Shown here piece by piece: positions 38,525 through 49,499 of a stretch of DNA of 64,000 bases. How positions within the stretch are numbered: position 1 is the first letter of the stretch; each line of letters begins with the position of its first letter. The notes under the pieces were generated by a model that made no database searches, was not told where the DNA came from, and worked only from the letters and a program-made list of their open reading frames with translations. The DNA is from Bradyrhizobium sp. GTDB lineage: Bacteria > Pseudomonadota > Alphaproteobacteria > Rhizobiales > Xanthobacteraceae. The stretch spans positions 1-64,000 of the forward strand of contig NZ_JAUSLT010000037.1 of NCBI RefSeq assembly GCF_030646015.1, read 5' to 3'. The translations under genes were made by a program, and so were the position numbers.

Positions 38525-39259
38525 CTATCCCTTGGCCCGCGCCTCACCCGCCAGCCTGACCAGCATCTTGCGCAGCTCACCCGGGCCAATGACCCGTTCC
38601 GGGAAATCCAGCCGCAGCGTGGCCGTACCGGCCTGCAGATCCAACCCGTCCGGGTCACAGCCGATGCAGCTCCAGTCGGCGGCCTCGGCGCCCAGAAGCT
38701 TGGTCGCATAGAGGTTGATGGCGTCGCGATGGTCGGCGTTCATGTGCTCGACAGCCCCCTGTTCGGCCTCCAGCAGCGCGCCGGCATCGGAAATATCGGT
38801 CAGGAACTGCTCGGGCTTGAGGTCCACGATCCGCCCGAATCCCGCCACCAGATGCGCGCCTGAGGGGCGGATTCGAAAAAACGAAAAATCCTTAAATTTT
38901 ACAAAGGCTTCCGCAGATGGATGGGCACTGAGGTAGCGCCGGCGCAATATTTCCAGCTGGTCGGGCCCGGCCTCCTCGGCGCGGCCCGCCAGCATGATCC
39001 GGGCGCCCTCCAGGGGGTCGCCCTCGGCCCGCTCGTCCAGCATCAGCGAGACCCGGGCATCGCCGAGGATGTTCCTTGTGTGCAGCGCCAGCCGCGAAAT
39101 CAGCAGGATCGGTGAGCCGTCGGGATGGCTGGCGAGGTTGACCAGGGAACAATAGGGATCGCCGGTTCCGGCCACCAAAGTCGCCAAAGCCCCTTGCCGG
39201 CTGCGCCGGAGCAGCGACCGGGTCAGCCGGCCGGCATCGAAATCAGAAGTGGGCTGCAT
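38525..39259 (-). CDS. HugZ-type haem utilisation / pyridoxamine 5'-phosphate oxidase-like protein
   Basis: A 244-residue protein with an N-terminal split-barrel FMN-binding-like domain (LATLVAGTGDPYCSLVNLAS, ILLISRLALHTRNILGDARV, VSLMLDERAEGDPLEGARIM) and a C-terminal DUF2470-type domain with VEHMNADHRDAINLYATKLL, a His-containing segment that in HugZ-like proteins contributes to haem binding. Family members degrade haem or reduce flavin substrates. It lies upstream of the TPR-CHAT gene on the same strand with a 100-bp gap. Annotation as a haem oxygenase is by family resemblance only. Confidence 0.85.
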   Translation of the reverse strand: MQPTSDFDAGRLTRSLLRRSRQGALATLVAGTGDPYCSLVNLASHPDGSPILLISRLALHTRNILGDARVSLMLDERAEGDPLEGARIMLAGRAEEAGPDQLEILRRRYLSAHPSAEAFVKFKDFSFFRIRPSGAHLVAGFGRIVDLKPEQFLTDISDAGALLEAEQGAVEHMNADHRDAINLYATKLLGAEAADWSCIGCDPDGLDLQAGTATLRLDFPERVIGPGELRKMLVRLAGEARAKG

Positions 39260-39472
39260 CGGTCATATCCAGACATCTCATTGCTATCAGGACCTTTTCC
39301 CGGTTAAACGAGTATCTATATAGCTGGAACTCCAGGTAGCTTAGGCGTTTTGCGGAACTCGGTCACACTTCAGCCCAGCTTGCATTGCTCGTTTACCGCG
39401 TACGAAGCCATTTAGGCGGCGCATCGCTGGATTGCTCGCCGTTCCAGCCACACTACTTCTGAAAGCAGGCTC

Positions 39473-40174
39473 ATGCCCACAATCGCCTTGGTCGATGACG
39501 ACCGCAACATTCTCACATCCGTCTCGATCGCGCTCGAAGCCGAAGGCTATCGCATCATGACCTACACGGATGGTGCGTCCGCGCTCGACGGCTTTCGCAC
39601 CAGCCCGCCGGACCTGGCGATCCTCGACATCAAGATGCCGCGCATGGACGGCATGGAGACGTTGCGGCGGCTGCGGCAGAAATCCGACCTGCCGGTGATC
39701 TTCCTCACCTCCAAGGATGAGGAAATCGACGAATTGTTCGGCCTCAAAATGGGCGCCGACGATTTCATCCGCAAACCGTTCTCGCAGCGCCTGCTGGTCG
39801 AACGCGTCAAGGCCGTGCTGCGCCGCGCCGCGCCGAAGGATCCGACCGCCGCGCCGAAGGAGACCGACGCCAAGGCGCTGGACCGCGGCCTGCTGCGGAT
39901 GGATCCGGAACGCCACACCTGCACCTGGAAGAACGAACCGGTGACATTGACGGTGACCGAGTTCCTGATCCTGCAGGCGCTGGCGACGCGCCCCGGCGTG
40001 GTCAAGAGCCGCAACGCGCTGATGGACGCGGCCTATGACGACCAGGTCTATGTCGACGATCGCACCATCGACAGCCACATCAAGCGGCTGCGCAAGAAGT
40101 TCAAGGTGGTGGACGACGATTTCGAGATGATCGAAACCCTCTACGGCGTCGGCTACCGCTTCAAGGAAACCTGA
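39473..40174 (+). CDS. chvI: Response regulator ChvI
   Basis: A 233-residue OmpR/PhoB-type regulator. The receiver domain has the acidic pocket DDD (8-10), phospho-acceptor Asp52 (LAILDIKMP), Thr in FLTSKD and Lys in FIRKPF. The C-terminal winged helix (about 130-230) includes [20 protein letters not shown] and [20 protein letters not shown] with LYGVGYRF. With ChvG it responds to acidity and envelope stress and controls exopolysaccharide and motility in rhizobia and Agrobacterium. It is the first gene of chvI-chvG-hprK-EIIA-HPr, a conserved alphaproteobacterial order that supports the name. Confidence 0.94.
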   Translation: MPTIALVDDDRNILTSVSIALEAEGYRIMTYTDGASALDGFRTSPPDLAILDIKMPRMDGMETLRRLRQKSDLPVIFLTSKDEEIDELFGLKMGADDFIRKPFSQRLLVERVKAVLRRAAPKDPTAAPKETDAKALDRGLLRMDPERHTCTWKNEPVTLTVTEFLILQALATRPGVVKSRNALMDAAYDDQVYVDDRTIDSHIKRLRKKFKVVDDDFEMIETLYGVGYRFKET

Positions 40175-40292
40175 TTTTCGGGGCGTCCGGCGCGCGGTTT
40201 GTCAACTGACGCCGCCGCCCGGATCGGCTAGGATACTTGCCTAAGATACTTGCAACGCAAGACGCCCTCGAAACAACCGGCAGTGTTGGCCA

Positions 40293-42107
40293 TTGCTCGA
40301 TCGAACGCAGCCTGATCCCAACCTGAATGCCGAGGACACCTCGCCGGCGCTGGACAGCGGCGCCGTCGAAAGCCCGCCGGCGCGGGGCTGGCAACGCCCG
40401 CTCGACTGGCTGCGCCGCACCGGCCAGTTTTTCTTCGCGCTGTCCTTTTCCAGCCTCACCCGCCGCATCGTCTCGCTGAATCTCGCGGGTCTGATCGCGC
40501 TGGTGGCGAGCATCCTCTATCTCTCGCAGTTCCGCGCCGGCCTGATCGACGCCCGCGCCGAAAACCTGCTGTCGACGGGTGAGGTGATCGCGCGCGCGAT
40601 CGCCGCGACCGGCACCACCGAAAGCCACGCGCTCACCATCGACCCGGACCGCCTGCTCGACCTGAAACCCGGGGAAACCTACGGGCCGTCCGACGACGCC
40701 TTGTCGGGGCTGGATTTCTCGATCAATCCGGAGCGCATCGCGCCGGTGCTGCGCGGCCTGGTCTCCCCGACCAAGACGCGCGCCCGCATTTACGACCGCG
40801 ACGGCGTGCTGATCCTCGACAGCCGCAGCCTGTACGGCCGCGGCGACGTCATGCGCTTCGAACTGGCGCCGCCCTCGACCGAAAAACCCGGCATTGCCGA
40901 GCGGACCATGATCGCGTTCCGCACCTGGCTCAACCGCGGCGACCTGCCGCTCTATCGTGAGCTCGGCCCGGAGAACGGCAAGGGCTACAACGAAGTCGCT
41001 CGCGCGCTGACCGGCGTCAAAGGCTCGATGGTGCGGATCAACGACCGCGGCGAAGTCATCGTCTCGGTGGCCGTACCGGTGCAGCATTTTCGCGCGGTCA
41101 ACGGCGCCTTGCTGCTGTCGACGCAGGGCGGCGACATCGACCAGATGGTGACCGCGGAGCGGCTGGCCATCCTGAAGATCTTCGCCGTCGCGGCCGTCGT
41201 GATGATCGCGCTTTCGCTGCTGCTGGCGAGCACCATCGCCGGCCCGGTGCGCCGGCTCGCTGACAGCGCCGAGCGGGTCCGCCGCCGCATCCGGACCCGC
41301 GTCGAAATTCCTGACTTCACCCGCCGTCGTGACGAGATCGGCCATCTCTCCGGCGCGCTGCGCGACATGACCAACGCGCTTTACAGCCGGATCGAGGCGA
41401 TCGAGACCTTCGCCGCCGACGTCGCCCATGAATTGAAGAATCCGCTGACGTCGCTGCGCTCGGCGGTCGAAACGCTGCCACTGGCGCGCAACGAGAACAG
41501 CCGTTCGCGGCTGCTCGCCGTCATCGAGCACGACGTCAAGCGGCTCGACCGGCTGATCTCTGATATCTCGGACGCCAGCCGGCTCGACGCCGAACTGCAG
41601 CGCCAGGACATGACGCTGGTCGATCTTCGCCGCCTGCTGAACGCGCTGGTGACGGTGGCGAACGAAACACGGCGCGGCAACAATGTCGCGGTGGAAGTCC
41701 GCTTCGAGGGCCGCGGTCCCACCGACACGTTCTCGGTGCCGGGCCATGATTCGCGGCTCGGACAGGTGATCTCCAACCTGCTCTCCAACGCCCAGTCGTT
41801 TTCCGAACCCGGCGGCAAGCTGCGCATCGTCTGCCGGCGCGTGAAGAACGAAATCGAAATCGTGGTCGACGACGACGGCCCCGGAATTCGCGAGGACGCG
41901 CTGGAGCGCATCTTCGAGCGCTTTTATACCGACCGGCCGCACCAGGGTTTTGGTCAGAATTCCGGACTGGGACTGTCGATCTCCAAACAGATCATCGAGG
42001 CCCATGGCGGGCGGATCTGGGCCGAGAATCGCGCAGGCGCCGTCAACGCCGAGGGCGAGCCGACCATCGCGGGCGCGCGCTTCGTGGTCCGGCTGCCCGC
42101 GCCATGA
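40293..42107 (+). CDS. chvG: Sensor histidine kinase ChvG
   Basis: A 604-residue kinase, partner of ChvI. A cytoplasmic N-terminus is followed by one membrane helix (about 60-80), a periplasmic sensor (85-295), a second helix (about 297-318) and a HAMP domain. The H-box holds His379 (DVAHELKNPLTSLRSAVE); N-box LGQVISNLLSNAQSF; G boxes VDDDGPGIRED and GLGLSISKQIIEAHGG. The start is TTG (MLDRTQPDPN). In Sinorhizobium the periplasmic inhibitor ExoR controls ChvG; exoR is not in this window. The stop overlaps the hprK start by 4 bp, so expression is coupled. Confidence 0.94.
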   Translation: MLDRTQPDPNLNAEDTSPALDSGAVESPPARGWQRPLDWLRRTGQFFFALSFSSLTRRIVSLNLAGLIALVASILYLSQFRAGLIDARAENLLSTGEVIARAIAATGTTESHALTIDPDRLLDLKPGETYGPSDDALSGLDFSINPERIAPVLRGLVSPTKTRARIYDRDGVLILDSRSLYGRGDVMRFELAPPSTEKPGIAERTMIAFRTWLNRGDLPLYRELGPENGKGYNEVARALTGVKGSMVRINDRGEVIVSVAVPVQHFRAVNGALLLSTQGGDIDQMVTAERLAILKIFAVAAVVMIALSLLLASTIAGPVRRLADSAERVRRRIRTRVEIPDFTRRRDEIGHLSGALRDMTNALYSRIEAIETFAADVAHELKNPLTSLRSAVETLPLARNENSRSRLLAVIEHDVKRLDRLISDISDASRLDAELQRQDMTLVDLRRLLNALVTVANETRRGNNVAVEVRFEGRGPTDTFSVPGHDSRLGQVISNLLSNAQSFSEPGGKLRIVCRRVKNEIEIVVDDDGPGIREDALERIFERFYTDRPHQGFGQNSGLGLSISKQIIEAHGGRIWAENRAGAVNAEGEPTIAGARFVVRLPAP

Positions 42108-42631
42108 CGGGCGCGGGGGCCGCCAGCGTGCACGCCTCGGCCGCGCTGGTGGGCGACCGGGCGGTGCTGATCCGCGGGCCCTCCGGCGCCGGCAAGTCAC
42201 GGCTGGCGTTCGATCTGATCCTGGCCGGACGCGCCGGACAAATACCTCCGGCCGTGCTGGTCGGCGACGACCGCGTGCATCTGGAACACAGCGGCGGGCA
42301 ATTGGTCGTACGCCCGGCGCCGGAACTGGCCGGCCTGATCGAGGTCCGGGGGCTCGGGATCTTCAGCTGCGACTTCGCGCCCCAGGCCATCGTCGGCCTG
42401 GTGGTCGATCTGGCCGCCCCGGATGCCGAACGGCTGCCGCCACCGGAAGCGCTCCGGGTGACGATAAATGGTATTGAAATACCAAGAATTCCTGCAAAAA
42501 CGGGTATGTCTCCGCTTCCACTCGTTATCGCTGCACTGACCATGACCGCGATTTCATCTTCACCCCAACCTTCGGCCGATTGCCCGAAGGGAATTGGTAA
42601 CCATATCAGTCCCACACTCGCGACCGAATAG
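42104..42631 (+). CDS. hprK: HPr kinase/phosphorylase, short alphaproteobacterial form
   Basis: A 175-residue protein corresponding to the C-terminal catalytic domain of full-length HprK (about 310 residues). P-loop GPSGAGKS at 25-32, then ILAGRAGQIPPAVLVGDDRV and the HprK signature LIEVRGLGIF. The N-terminal domain of Gram-positive HprK is absent, as is normal in rhizobia. It phosphorylates HPr on a Ser and also removes it, linking energy state to PTS signalling. The last 30 residues are Ser/Pro-rich and less conserved. Its start overlaps the chvG stop (ATGA). Confidence 0.92.
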   Translation: MTGAGAASVHASAALVGDRAVLIRGPSGAGKSRLAFDLILAGRAGQIPPAVLVGDDRVHLEHSGGQLVVRPAPELAGLIEVRGLGIFSCDFAPQAIVGLVVDLAAPDAERLPPPEALRVTINGIEIPRIPAKTGMSPLPLVIAALTMTAISSSPQPSADCPKGIGNHISPTLATE

Positions 42632-42763
42632 ACCGGCGCCGGCTCCCATCCCTACCCTTACTTTCCGGGAGAATCGCGAAGATCCCCTCTTGCGCGGGGG
42701 CTCTGGATGGTCAAAGTGGCGCGTTCGTGCGGTGCACCAAAAAGCACCCGCGAGGAGTTTCCG

Positions 42764-43165
42764 ATGATTGGTCTAGTACTTGTGACCCATGGGCGCCTTG
42801 CCGACGAGTTCAAGGCAGCGCTCGAACACGTCATGGGCCCGCAAAAACAAATCGAAGCCGTCACCATCGGTGCCGAGGACGATTCGGATTTATGTCGAAG
42901 TGACATTATCGAAGCGGTCAACCGCGTCGACAGTGGCGATGGCGTTGCGATTCTCACCGACATGTTCGGCGGCACGCCTTCCAACCTCGCGATCTCCTGC
43001 ATGAGCCGCCCCAAGGTGGAAGTGCTCGCGGGAATCAATCTTCCCATGCTGGTCAAGCTGGCCAAGGTCCGCGAAGAGCGCTCGCTTCCCGACGCCATCG
43101 CCATGGCCCAGGAAGCCGGGCGCAAATACGTGACCATCGCCAGCCGGGTCCTCGCCGGCAAATGA
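42764..43165 (+). CDS. PTS EIIA component, mannose (ManX) type
   Basis: A 133-residue EIIA of the mannose family. Phospho-acceptor His9 lies in GLVLVTHGRLADEF; the rest follows the family with VEAVNRVDSGDGVAILTDMF, GGTPSNLAIS and PMLVKLAKVRE. In alphaproteobacteria with an incomplete PTS this protein takes phosphate from HPr and passes signals rather than sugars. The ATG MIGLVLVT is chosen over an upstream GTG/ATG as it gives the family N-terminus. It overlaps the HPr gene by 4 bp. Confidence 0.93.
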   Translation: MIGLVLVTHGRLADEFKAALEHVMGPQKQIEAVTIGAEDDSDLCRSDIIEAVNRVDSGDGVAILTDMFGGTPSNLAISCMSRPKVEVLAGINLPMLVKLAKVREERSLPDAIAMAQEAGRKYVTIASRVLAGK

Positions 43166-43491
43166 GCGACGACGGCGCGGCACCCCAGGACAATGCCGGG
43201 CCGAGCATCCCTTCGGGCGCGGTGACCCGCGAACTTCCCATCATCAACAAGCGCGGCCTGCACGCGCGCGCGTCGGCGAAATTCGTCCAGATGGTCGAGC
43301 GTTTCAACGCCGAGGTCTGGGTCACCAAGGGCAACGAGACGGTCGGCGGCACCTCGATCATGGGGCTGATGATGCTGTCGGCCGGACCCGGCACCTCCAT
43401 CACCGTCTCCGCGATCGGCCCCGAAGCGCAGGCTGCGCTCGACGCGATCACCGAACTGGTCGCCAGCAAGTTCAACGAAGAAGGCGTGTGA
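43162..43491 (+). CDS. ptsH: Phosphocarrier protein HPr
   Basis: A 109-residue HPr with a 20-residue N-terminal extension before the usual fold. The active-site His34 is in KRGLHARASAKF, and the HprK target Ser65 (GTSIMGLMML) is 31 residues later, the same spacing as His15-Ser46 in classical HPr. It therefore can receive phosphate both from EI(Ntr) at His and from HprK at Ser; both HprK and an EIIA are encoded just upstream. No EI gene is in the window. The gene overlaps EIIA by ATGA. Confidence 0.94.
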   Translation: MSDDGAAPQDNAGPSIPSGAVTRELPIINKRGLHARASAKFVQMVERFNAEVWVTKGNETVGGTSIMGLMMLSAGPGTSITVSAIGPEAQAALDAITELVASKFNEEGV

Positions 43492-43496
43492 CGGTG

Positions 43497-43646
43497 CGCT
43501 CCCTCGCCCCGCTCTTGCGGGGAGAGGGTTGGAGTGAGGGGCTTCCCTCCCAGCAAAGACTTTCCGAGAGACCTGTACCCCCTCACCCGGAATTCGAGCC
43601 GCGCTCGAATTCCGACCTCTCCCCGCAAGCGGGGCGAGGTGAAGAA
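43497..43646. repeat. Palindromic intergenic repeat, CTCGCCCC..GGGGCGAG type (copy 5)
   Basis: Outer arms CCCTCGCCCCGCTCTTGCGG and CCGCAAGCGGGGCGAGGT are inverted; inner GGAATTCGAG / CTCGAATTCC is a perfect palindrome. It separates HPr from the convergent glycosyltransferase gene. Confidence 0.85.
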
Positions 43647-43649
43647 AAA

Positions 43650-45257
43650 CTACTTCGCCGGCGGAGCGATAAAAACCTTCCAGGTGATCGCCGGTCCGGG
43701 ATGGCCCTTGAAGAAGCGCTGGGTGGTGATGGTGAGGCGCTCCGGATTGTTTCCGTTCGCCGCCATCCACGCCTCGCAGATCGGCAGCCGGCCATCGGTG
43801 GTATCGCAGACGCCGATGAAGCCGAGGCGTTTGGCTTCCTCCACCGAGGTCAGCCCGGACGACCACAGTTCGCCCGGCGTGAGCGGCGCCGGATGGTCCG
43901 GACTGTAGAACGTCAGCGGCTGGTTCATTTCCGTGGTGCCGGCGACCACGGCCCAGCGCGAATGAAACCGGCTGCGCCAGGCCTGCGTCAGTTCGCGGGC
44001 GAGTTCGGAACGCGCGCCATAGGTCGCGGCCCCGTTCGGATTGACCGCCATCTCGCGTGACGCGATGGTAGGCGAGGCGGCCAGCACCGTCAGCGTGATC
44101 GCGAGCCAGATCGCGACGATATGAAACAGCGCGACCTTTCGAAGGCGCAGCGCCGGAATCGCCACCAGCGCCAGTGGCGTCAGGAAGAACAGCGAGATTC
44201 CCCAATCGGTCTTCATGTAGACCATGAAGGCGAGCCCGCCGAGCACCGGACCGATCGCGACCACGGCCTGGATGATCCAGACATTGAGCGCCTGCGACCC
44301 ATTCACGCCCGGATTCGGGCCGCGCGACCATGTGCGCGAGAACAGCGCCGACGGACGTCTCCAATTCGCCAAGGCCAGCGCCACCGACGCCAGCGCGACC
44401 GGCAGCGCCAGCAGCGCCACATTGTGGCCGATGTAACCCAGAACAAGCTGCACGTTCTGGGCGCGGGTCAGATGCGTGTAGACGTCGCCGGCATAGGTCA
44501 GCGGCACGAAGTCCGCTTCCCGCAGCCACACCAGATGCGGCAACATCAGCACCGCGAGGATGCCGATCGCCGTCCATGGCGCCGGCGACCGCAGAAACTG
44601 GAGGCGATCCGGATGCAGCAACGCCGCCAGCCCGACCGCGCCGATCATGGTCAGCACCCAGTATTTCGTCATCAGCGCCAGCGCGCCGGCGAGGCCGAGC
44701 CACAGGCCGGAGCGCACGCTGCGCTTCTCGAACGCATGGAGATAGGCCAGCACCAGCAGCGGCAGCGTCACCAGCTGCAGCAGGTCCGGATTGTACTTGA
44801 AACCCTTGAAGTTGAAGATCGGATAGAGCGCCAGCATCACCATGACGAAGAAGGCGCGGCGGCGGTCCACCACGCGCAGCGCGATCAGCCAACAGATCAC
44901 GAGGCCGCAGCCCAGCGTCGCCATCGCCAGCGCGTAGGTCGACCAGTTGGCGACCGGGAAAACCGTGAACCAGAGGCCGGCCACCCATCCCGAGAGCGGC
45001 GGATGCTTGCCATAGCCGAACTGGAACTTCTGGCCCCAGGCGAAGGCCTCCGCGACGTCCATATGGACGTCCTGCGCCGCCTTGAGATTGACCAGGATCA
45101 GGGTCCAGAGCACCGCATGGGCGGCGGCAAAGCCGATCACCAGCCAGAGGCCGGCCCTGGGATCGCTGGCAGTAGCCACCAGCCACGCCGGCAATCGCCG
45201 GACCGTTGACCAGCGCCGCGCGCGCGCCGCCACGGGCAAGTATGATGCAGTCGACAT
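43650..45257 (-). CDS. ArnT-like glycosyltransferase family 39 membrane protein
   Basis: A 535-residue protein with about ten to twelve membrane helices. The first periplasmic loop holds the conserved acidic pair region KAAQDVHMDVAEAFAWGQKF and KHPPLSGWVAGLWF, typical of GT39/PMT_2 enzymes that use polyprenyl-linked sugars; the C-terminal periplasmic domain follows the last helix (about 400-535). Such proteins add sugars to lipid A, other lipids or surface polymers. The gene is single, convergent with ptsH and divergent from lepA. The donor and acceptor are unknown. Confidence 0.88.
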   Translation of the reverse strand: MSTASYLPVAARARRWSTVRRLPAWLVATASDPRAGLWLVIGFAAAHAVLWTLILVNLKAAQDVHMDVAEAFAWGQKFQFGYGKHPPLSGWVAGLWFTVFPVANWSTYALAMATLGCGLVICWLIALRVVDRRRAFFVMVMLALYPIFNFKGFKYNPDLLQLVTLPLLVLAYLHAFEKRSVRSGLWLGLAGALALMTKYWVLTMIGAVGLAALLHPDRLQFLRSPAPWTAIGILAVLMLPHLVWLREADFVPLTYAGDVYTHLTRAQNVQLVLGYIGHNVALLALPVALASVALALANWRRPSALFSRTWSRGPNPGVNGSQALNVWIIQAVVAIGPVLGGLAFMVYMKTDWGISLFFLTPLALVAIPALRLRKVALFHIVAIWLAITLTVLAASPTIASREMAVNPNGAATYGARSELARELTQAWRSRFHSRWAVVAGTTEMNQPLTFYSPDHPAPLTPGELWSSGLTSVEEAKRLGFIGVCDTTDGRLPICEAWMAANGNNPERLTITTQRFFKGHPGPAITWKVFIAPPAK

Positions 45258-45371
45258 GGCCCTGTGCGTACCGCGTTTTCAGCCTGAGTGGAATCAGCTT
45301 GGCGTGAAGAAGCCCCGCCAAAAAGCCGCATTATGGTTGCCGCAGCGGGGTGCCAATGCTATCCCGCGCCC

Positions 45372-47177
<1,806 letters not shown>

Positions 47178-47242
47178 GGCGAATGCTCGACCGCTGGAGC
47201 ATGGCGAGATAGGTCCGGGCTGGAGCTTACCTGACCGGACGA

Positions 47243-47343
47243 CAAAAATATCGAAAACAACCCCATGCACAGATAGGGCGACGGTGGCGTGATACCTGAC
47301 GCTTCCTGCGATACGATTGGACACGTCGGGCAAATCACCGGCA
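47243..47343. repeat. Decayed dispersed element containing the 24-bp repeat (copy 2)
   Basis: Contains ATATCGAAAACAACCCCATG and, 50 bp later, the same 24 bases (47320-47343) found near 9.69 kb. Both parts look familiar from Bradyrhizobium intergenic regions, where they form one longer element; that is memory, not a search result. Confidence 0.55.
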
Positions 47344-47391
47344 CGATTCCACCATCGCAGCCCGTGTGATCGGTTGATGCCGCCGCAGCCC

Positions 47392-47883
47392 TTACGGCAG
47401 TCTCAGAACATAGAATTTCGAATCGACCGCCATGACCGGGAACGCCCTGGGCAGACCGGCTTTTGGAAGCTCCTCAAAACCCTTCTTTTCGTAGAACCGG
47501 TGCGCCGCCAGAAATTTGTCCGTGGTGCCGAGAAAAATCTCGACCACGCCCCGCGTACGCGCATGCGCCAGCAAGGCATCGAGAAGCTTCTCTGCCACTC
47601 CATGCTCACGGCCGCGAAACGGACTGGCGACGAACATCTTCCGCAACGCCGCCTGCCGTGAACCGATATCCTTCAATCCGACCGTACCGACAACTTCGTC
47701 TTCTGCTCGGGCCACCCAGAAGCCGCCAGTCCCCGACTGGTAGAAAGCGGGAATGTCCGCGAGGTCCGGCTGATCCGCTTCGGTGACGGGAATGCCAAAT
47801 TCTCCCTGCTGAATCGGCAGGATGACGTTCAGGACCCCTCGCTGATCGGGATCAGAGAACGTGGAGATGGAAACTTTCTGCAT
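47392..47883 (-). CDS. GNAT family N-acetyltransferase
   Basis: A 163-residue acetyltransferase. The acetyl-CoA binding motif A region is ALRKMFVASPFRGREHGVAE, with FRGREHG replacing the usual RGxGxG/A; motif B includes EIFLGTTDKFLAAHRFYEKK followed by GFEELPKAGLPRAF. It probably acetylates a small molecule or protein amine. A single gene, convergent with lepA and divergent from the toxin-antitoxin pair. The acceptor is unknown. Confidence 0.9.
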   Translation of the reverse strand: MQKVSISTFSDPDQRGVLNVILPIQQGEFGIPVTEADQPDLADIPAFYQSGTGGFWVARAEDEVVGTVGLKDIGSRQAALRKMFVASPFRGREHGVAEKLLDALLAHARTRGVVEIFLGTTDKFLAAHRFYEKKGFEELPKAGLPRAFPVMAVDSKFYVLRLP

Positions 47884-47970
47884 GGATGCTCCGGTCCAAC
47901 CAACTGACGCTTATGCGCAGAGACGGATTTGGGCAAGGCAAGCCAGACACGCAATCCTTGAATGGTTCTC

Positions 47971-47984
47971 CGTAACATGTTACG
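47971..47984. promoter_or_regulatory. Perfect 14-bp palindrome upstream of the antitoxin gene
   Basis: CGTAACATGTTACG is its own reverse complement and lies 8 bp before the antitoxin ATG, with TTAATTCC between. Toxin-antitoxin operons are usually repressed by their antitoxin at such palindromes, so this is a good candidate operator. Confidence 0.6.
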
Positions 47985-47992
47985 TTAATTCC

Positions 47993-48229
47993 ATGGCCAC
48001 GACCCCGAAAAAGTCAAAACCCCGCACTCCGCAGCAGCGCATGGCTTCGCGCCGCGAGCGGCTGCGCGCGCAGGGTTTGCGGCCGGTGCAGCATTGGGTG
48101 CCGGATTTGCGCGATCCCAAGGTGCTCGCGGATATCCGCCGCGAGGCCGCGATGTTATCCAGGCATCCCGAGGACGCGGTGATCGATGAATGGCTGGACA
48201 CCGTCCGCGATCCGGCAGACTGGTCGTGA
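47993..48229 (+). CDS. MazE-family antitoxin (DUF3018-like)
   Basis: A 78-residue basic protein: MATTPKKSKPRTPQQRMASR, then RAQGLRPVQHWVPDLRDPKV and a C-terminal helix ending EWLDTVRDPADWS. The RAQGLRPVQxWVPDxR segment is typical of the DUF3018 antitoxins found with MazF toxins. The N-terminal half likely binds DNA; the acidic C-terminus likely wraps the toxin. Its stop overlaps the toxin start codon (GTGA), so the two are translated together. A palindrome just upstream may be its operator. Confidence 0.88.
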   Translation: MATTPKKSKPRTPQQRMASRRERLRAQGLRPVQHWVPDLRDPKVLADIRREAAMLSRHPEDAVIDEWLDTVRDPADWS

Positions 48230-48555
48230 AGCGCGGCGACGTGGTGTTGCTTGTCGCGCAGGGCGACATGGGCAAACCGCGTCCGGGGGTGATTGTGCAG
48301 GCGGATGAACTCGGTGACACGACGAATTCCGTTCTGGTTTGCCCGATGTCGTCCGACGTCAGCGATTACCATCACCTTCGGCCGGTGGTTGAGCCCTCGG
48401 CTGCGAACGGCCTGCGGCTTCGCTCGCAGATCATGACGGACAAGATCAACGCGTTGCGGCGAGACCGCGTCCGGCAGGTGCTGGGATCGCTCGATGGCGA
48501 GACATCCGAGCGGCTCAACAGCGCACTCCTTCTGGTGCTCGGGTTGGCGCGCTGA
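48226..48555 (+). CDS. MazF/PemK family toxin (endoribonuclease)
   Basis: A 109-residue protein of the MazF/PemK/CcdB fold. The start is GTG (MKRGDVVLLV), overlapping the antitoxin stop. The N-terminal KRGDVVLL, KPRPGVIVQADE with the conserved Arg-Pro-Gly region, VLVCPMSSD and SQIMTDKINALRR are the family hallmarks; these toxins cut mRNA at short sequences and halt growth when not bound by antitoxin. The length is normal and no key residue seems missing, so the pair is probably functional. Confidence 0.9.
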   Translation: MKRGDVVLLVAQGDMGKPRPGVIVQADELGDTTNSVLVCPMSSDVSDYHHLRPVVEPSAANGLRLRSQIMTDKINALRRDRVRQVLGSLDGETSERLNSALLLVLGLAR

Positions 48556-48584
48556 AGGTGGACAGCTGAGCGCTGGCAACTCCC

Positions 48585-49499
48585 CTACTGCGTCGAGGCG
48601 ATTTTCGGGTCGGCGGTCTTTTCCCGGCGCTCCTGGGTTTCATCGAGATTGGCGGCCGCCCATGCCGCCAGCTTGTTGGCATAGACGGTCATGCTGTGGT
48701 CGGCGATGTTTTGAAACTTTCCACTCCTGATCAACGCCGCCAGTCCCCAGATCGTCCGCCAGGTTTTTTGAAGGATGGTTGGCGAGCGCCGGCCGGGCGA
48801 CATGCCAAGCTTGCCGAAATAGCGGGTATCTCCGACGTGACGATAACCCAGAATCGCCGGGGGAATGGCCGGTACCATATCGACGCCATTGGTGATCCGA
48901 TACAGCGGCGCCTTGACGTAGATATCGAACGAGCTGTCACCGGCTCGCGGGCAGCCGAATGTATAACAAGCCGCGATGCAATCGCGGATCATGGCGTCGT
49001 CGTCGTTGGCCAGTTCCGCCGTCGCCATTAGCGCGAGCGCGCCACCGAGCGAATGGCCAGTGATGTAGATCGCACGCGGCTTGGCCTGAACGGCAAGCTT
49101 GACGAAATCAAACATGGCATCGCGGATCGGCCAATATGCCTGGAAGAACCCGGTATGGACACGCGTTCCACCCTGCAGCGCGACCAGTCGCGCGTTGACG
49201 TTGGTCTTCCAGTCGAGTTCGTCTTCGGTTCCGCGAAACACGATGACAATGATGTCGCTGCCTTCGACGACGTAACCCGCCGTACCGGCATCATTGTCGA
49301 CCAGCTTTGTGCAACTCAGGAATCCTTGCGCGCACAGCTCGTCGCTGAATGTCTTGAATGCAAACTCGTCGACGTGAAACGAGGTGTAGGCCCGAAAGGC
49401 CAGCTTTGCCATGAGCAACGCGGTACGGTCGGAATAGGCCGCGCGAAAGGTCGGAATGCTCTTGAGATCATCCGGCTCGAAAATGCCGATATCTGCCAT
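48585..49499 (-). CDS. Lipase class 3 family protein
   Basis: A 304-residue alpha/beta hydrolase of the fungal-type class 3 lipases. The nucleophile Ser150 is in ITGHSLGGALAL; the acid is probably Asp207 (NGVDMVPAIPP) and the base His268 (ADHSMTVYANKL). The oxyanion region VIVFRGTED precedes it, and CYTFGCPRAGD follows the nucleophile, all standard. No signal peptide is visible, so it may act in the cytoplasm or be exported by another route. Start MADIGIFEP chosen; an ATG/TTG a few codons upstream exists. Substrate unknown. Confidence 0.9.
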   Translation of the reverse strand: MADIGIFEPDDLKSIPTFRAAYSDRTALLMAKLAFRAYTSFHVDEFAFKTFSDELCAQGFLSCTKLVDNDAGTAGYVVEGSDIIVIVFRGTEDELDWKTNVNARLVALQGGTRVHTGFFQAYWPIRDAMFDFVKLAVQAKPRAIYITGHSLGGALALMATAELANDDDAMIRDCIAACYTFGCPRAGDSSFDIYVKAPLYRITNGVDMVPAIPPAILGYRHVGDTRYFGKLGMSPGRRSPTILQKTWRTIWGLAALIRSGKFQNIADHSMTVYANKLAAWAAANLDETQERREKTADPKIASTQ

